6,976 nt of DNA from contig JAUSPR010000191.1 of assembly GCA_030655715.1 (NCBI GenBank), forward strand, positions 1-6,976, written 5' to 3'. The notes under the pieces were generated by a model. That model saw only the letters and a program-made list of their open reading frames with translations, searched no databases and had not been told where the DNA came from. Origin of the DNA: Thermoplasmata archaeon (GTDB taxonomy: Archaea > Thermoplasmatota > Thermoplasmata > SG8-5). Position 1 is the stretch's first letter, and every line of letters begins with the position of its first letter. Of the stretch, positions 6,382 through 6,976 are shown piece by piece. Both the position numbers and the translations under genes were made by a program.

Positions 6382-6764
6382 TGAAGGGAAGAATGATAAG
6401 CCCGGGAAAAGCCCAGGGAGAGGCCATTGTCTCCAGAGAGCCAATCGGATTCTACGGAGGCATTGACGCGAAAACAGGCATCGTAATCGAGAAGGGCCAT
6501 GAGCTGGAGGGGAAGAGCGTAACAGGAAAAGTACTGGTATTTCCTTGCGGCAAGGGCTCGACAGTCGGTTCATATGTGATTTACGGCCTGCAGAAGAATG
6601 GCGTGGGACCGGCAGCCATCATCAACAAGGAAACCGAGACTATTGTCGCTACTGGCGTCATACTGGCTGGTATTCCATGCGTTGACGGAATCGACATCGA
6701 CCAGATAAAAACCGGAGATAATATCGAGGTTGACGCTGACAATAGCACTGTCAATGTACTTTGA
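6381..6764 (+). CDS. Phosphomevalonate dehydratase small subunit (swivelling domain)
   Basis: This 127-residue protein is the second subunit of the aconitase-X-type dehydratase. It contributes the aconitase-like swivelling domain that closes over the substrate. Seen: ISPGKAQGEAIVS near the N-terminus, PCGKGSTVGSYV (55-66), where S60 is the conserved serine expected at the active site, and the closing AGIPCVDGID (96-105). Known two-subunit archaeal PMDh genes are adjacent in this way. ATG 6381 shares its A with the TAA stop of the large subunit, which should keep the two subunits in balance. It is the last gene of the operon. No T-tract follows, only small hairpins. Older annotation would call it DUF126 or a predicted aconitase subunit 2. 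Confidence 0.93.
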   Translation: MKGRMISPGKAQGEAIVSREPIGFYGGIDAKTGIVIEKGHELEGKSVTGKVLVFPCGKGSTVGSYVIYGLQKNGVGPAAIINKETETIVATGVILAGIPCVDGIDIDQIKTGDNIEVDADNSTVNVL

Positions 6765-6767
6765 CAG
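6748..6767 (+). repeat. Hairpin across the PMDh small-subunit stop codon
   Basis: CTGTCAA at 6748-6754 and TTGACAG at 6761-6767 form a perfect 7-bp stem with a 6-nt loop, and the TGA stop lies in the right arm. It could stabilise the transcript end. There is no T-run after it, so it is not called a terminator. Confidence 0.3.
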
Positions 6768-6782
6768 CCAGATTTATCGACA

Positions 6783-6804
6783 TCCAAACCCTTCGGGATT
6801 TGGA
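6783..6804 (+). repeat. UUCG-capped hairpin downstream of the operon
   Basis: TCCAAACCC (6783-6791) pairs with GGATTTGGA (6796-6804) at 8 of 9 positions around a TTCG loop closed by C-G, the extra-stable cUUCGg type. It lies 18 bp after the operon stop and may protect the mRNA 3' end or belong to the structured region that follows. No T-tract accompanies it. Confidence 0.4.
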
Positions 6805-6873
6805 ACGTTGAGGTGTATTGGGAGGCTGGCCGGTGCCAAAGCTGGGATTGGAGTTCATCCCGATTTAAACTAT

Positions 6874-6893
6874 CCCCGCCCTTACAGGCGAGG
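6874..6893 (-). repeat. GC-rich hairpin resembling an IS200/IS605 right-end hairpin
   Basis: Read on the minus strand, CCTCGCC, a 6-nt loop and GGCGGGG form a 7-bp stem (one G-U pair in RNA), followed by ATAGTTTAAAT. On the plus strand the same stem has a C-A mismatch, which suggests the minus strand is the relevant one. Right ends of IS200/IS605-type elements carry such a hairpin, preceded by GAAG or AAG, often containing or abutting the tnpB stop. Here AAG precedes it and a TAA stop lies in its loop. Confidence 0.4.
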
Positions 6894-6976
6894 CTTTAAA
6901 AGGATGAAAACGGGAATCGTGTCACCTCGCCTGATTCGCCCAATCAGGCGCACAACCCCGGCCTCACAGCCGGGGC
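6882..6976 (-). CDS. Possible 3' end of a minus-strand gene (tnpB-like C-terminus), truncated by window edge
   Basis: The minus strand is open from the window edge to a TAA at 6884-6882, giving 30 residues that end RGDTIPVFILLKPRL. The stop falls in the loop of the hairpin at 6874-6893. Variable TnpB C-termini often end this way because the coding region runs into the right-end hairpin, whose sequence also forms the omega RNA scaffold. The residues carry no domain that can be recognised, so this is a suggestion from architecture. The same DNA could equally be non-coding structured RNA. Confidence 0.3.
   Translation of the reverse strand, partial: PGCEAGVVRLIGRIRRGDTIPVFILLKPRL
6885..6975. 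repeat. Cluster of three interlocking inverted repeats
   Basis: There are three perfect stems. CAGGCGAGG (6885-6893) pairs with CCTCGCCTG (6925-6933). CGCCTGATT (6928-6936) pairs with AATCAGGCG (6942-6950) around a 5-nt loop. CCCCGGC (6956-6962) pairs with GCCGGGG (6969-6975) around a 6-nt loop. The first two share bases 6928-6933, so they exclude each other. Such density points to a functional RNA fold or a mobile-element end. Confidence 0.6.

Noticed and set aside
5197..6764. Aconitase X acting on hydroxyproline-derived substrates
   Set aside because: That role is for bacterial AcnX enzymes in proline-catabolic clusters. The neighbours here are mevalonate kinase and a UbiD-family decarboxylase, matching the archaeal phosphomevalonate dehydratase setting.
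6899..6935. Box C/D-like pair (AGGATGA at 6901 region and CTGA at 6931)
   Set aside because: The C box match is imperfect, spacing is too short for a two-guide sRNA, no C'/D' boxes are evident, and the CTGA lies inside a stable stem.
6763..6976. Plus-strand frame open to the window end, rich in Arg and Pro
   Set aside because: It has no good start or ribosome binding site, runs through four hairpins, and its composition is what translated structured GC-rich DNA gives. Not called as a gene.
1..6976. CRISPR array, tRNA or rRNA genes
   Set aside because: No regularly spaced direct repeats and no cloverleaf or conserved rRNA segments were found on either strand.

Overview
The window is archaeal. 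The evidence is the gene content (PMDh/AMPD branch of the archaeal mevalonate pathway), archaeal-style TATA elements, strong GGAGGTGA-type ribosome binding sites, and heavy use of AGG/AGA and ATA codons. The lineage cannot be fixed from the sequence alone. A euryarchaeal or DPANN-type genome of roughly 50% GC would fit.

Layout. (1) 1-818, + strand: 3' part of a Cu+-type P1B ATPase (copA-like) whose 5' half lies outside the window. (2) 819-1041: a non-coding gap with a 10-bp inverted repeat and, closer to the next gene, two near-identical 12-bp palindromes that look like a paired operator. (3) 1042-3520: a two-gene unit in which a divergent tubulin/FtsZ-superfamily GTPase is followed after only 4 bp by mevalonate kinase. 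(4) 3521-3597: a short gap with a T7 tract, a TATA-like box and a strong RBS. (5) 3598-6764: a tightly overlapping four-gene operon: UbiD-family anhydromevalonate phosphate decarboxylase (AMPD), a small LpdD-like protein (possible prenyl-FMN chaperone), and the large and small subunits of phosphomevalonate dehydratase (PMDh, aconitase-X family). (6) 6765-6976: hairpin-rich DNA. On the minus strand it resembles the 3' end of an IS200/IS605-type tnpB gene with its right-end hairpin.

How the genes work together. Mevalonate kinase makes mevalonate 5-phosphate. PMDh (two subunits) dehydrates it to trans-anhydromevalonate 5-phosphate. AMPD, which needs prenylated FMN, decarboxylates that to isopentenyl phosphate. 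Isopentenyl phosphate kinase and UbiX (prenyl-FMN synthase) would complete the route but are not in this window. The LpdD-like gene sits between decarboxylase and dehydratase, which suggests a role in maturing the decarboxylase.

The most unusual points are the near-contiguous pairing of a non-canonical tubulin/FtsZ-like protein with the first kinase of membrane-lipid precursor synthesis, the LpdD-like gene inside the PMDh/AMPD operon, the twin palindromes before the tubulin-like gene, and the mutually exclusive hairpins at the right edge.
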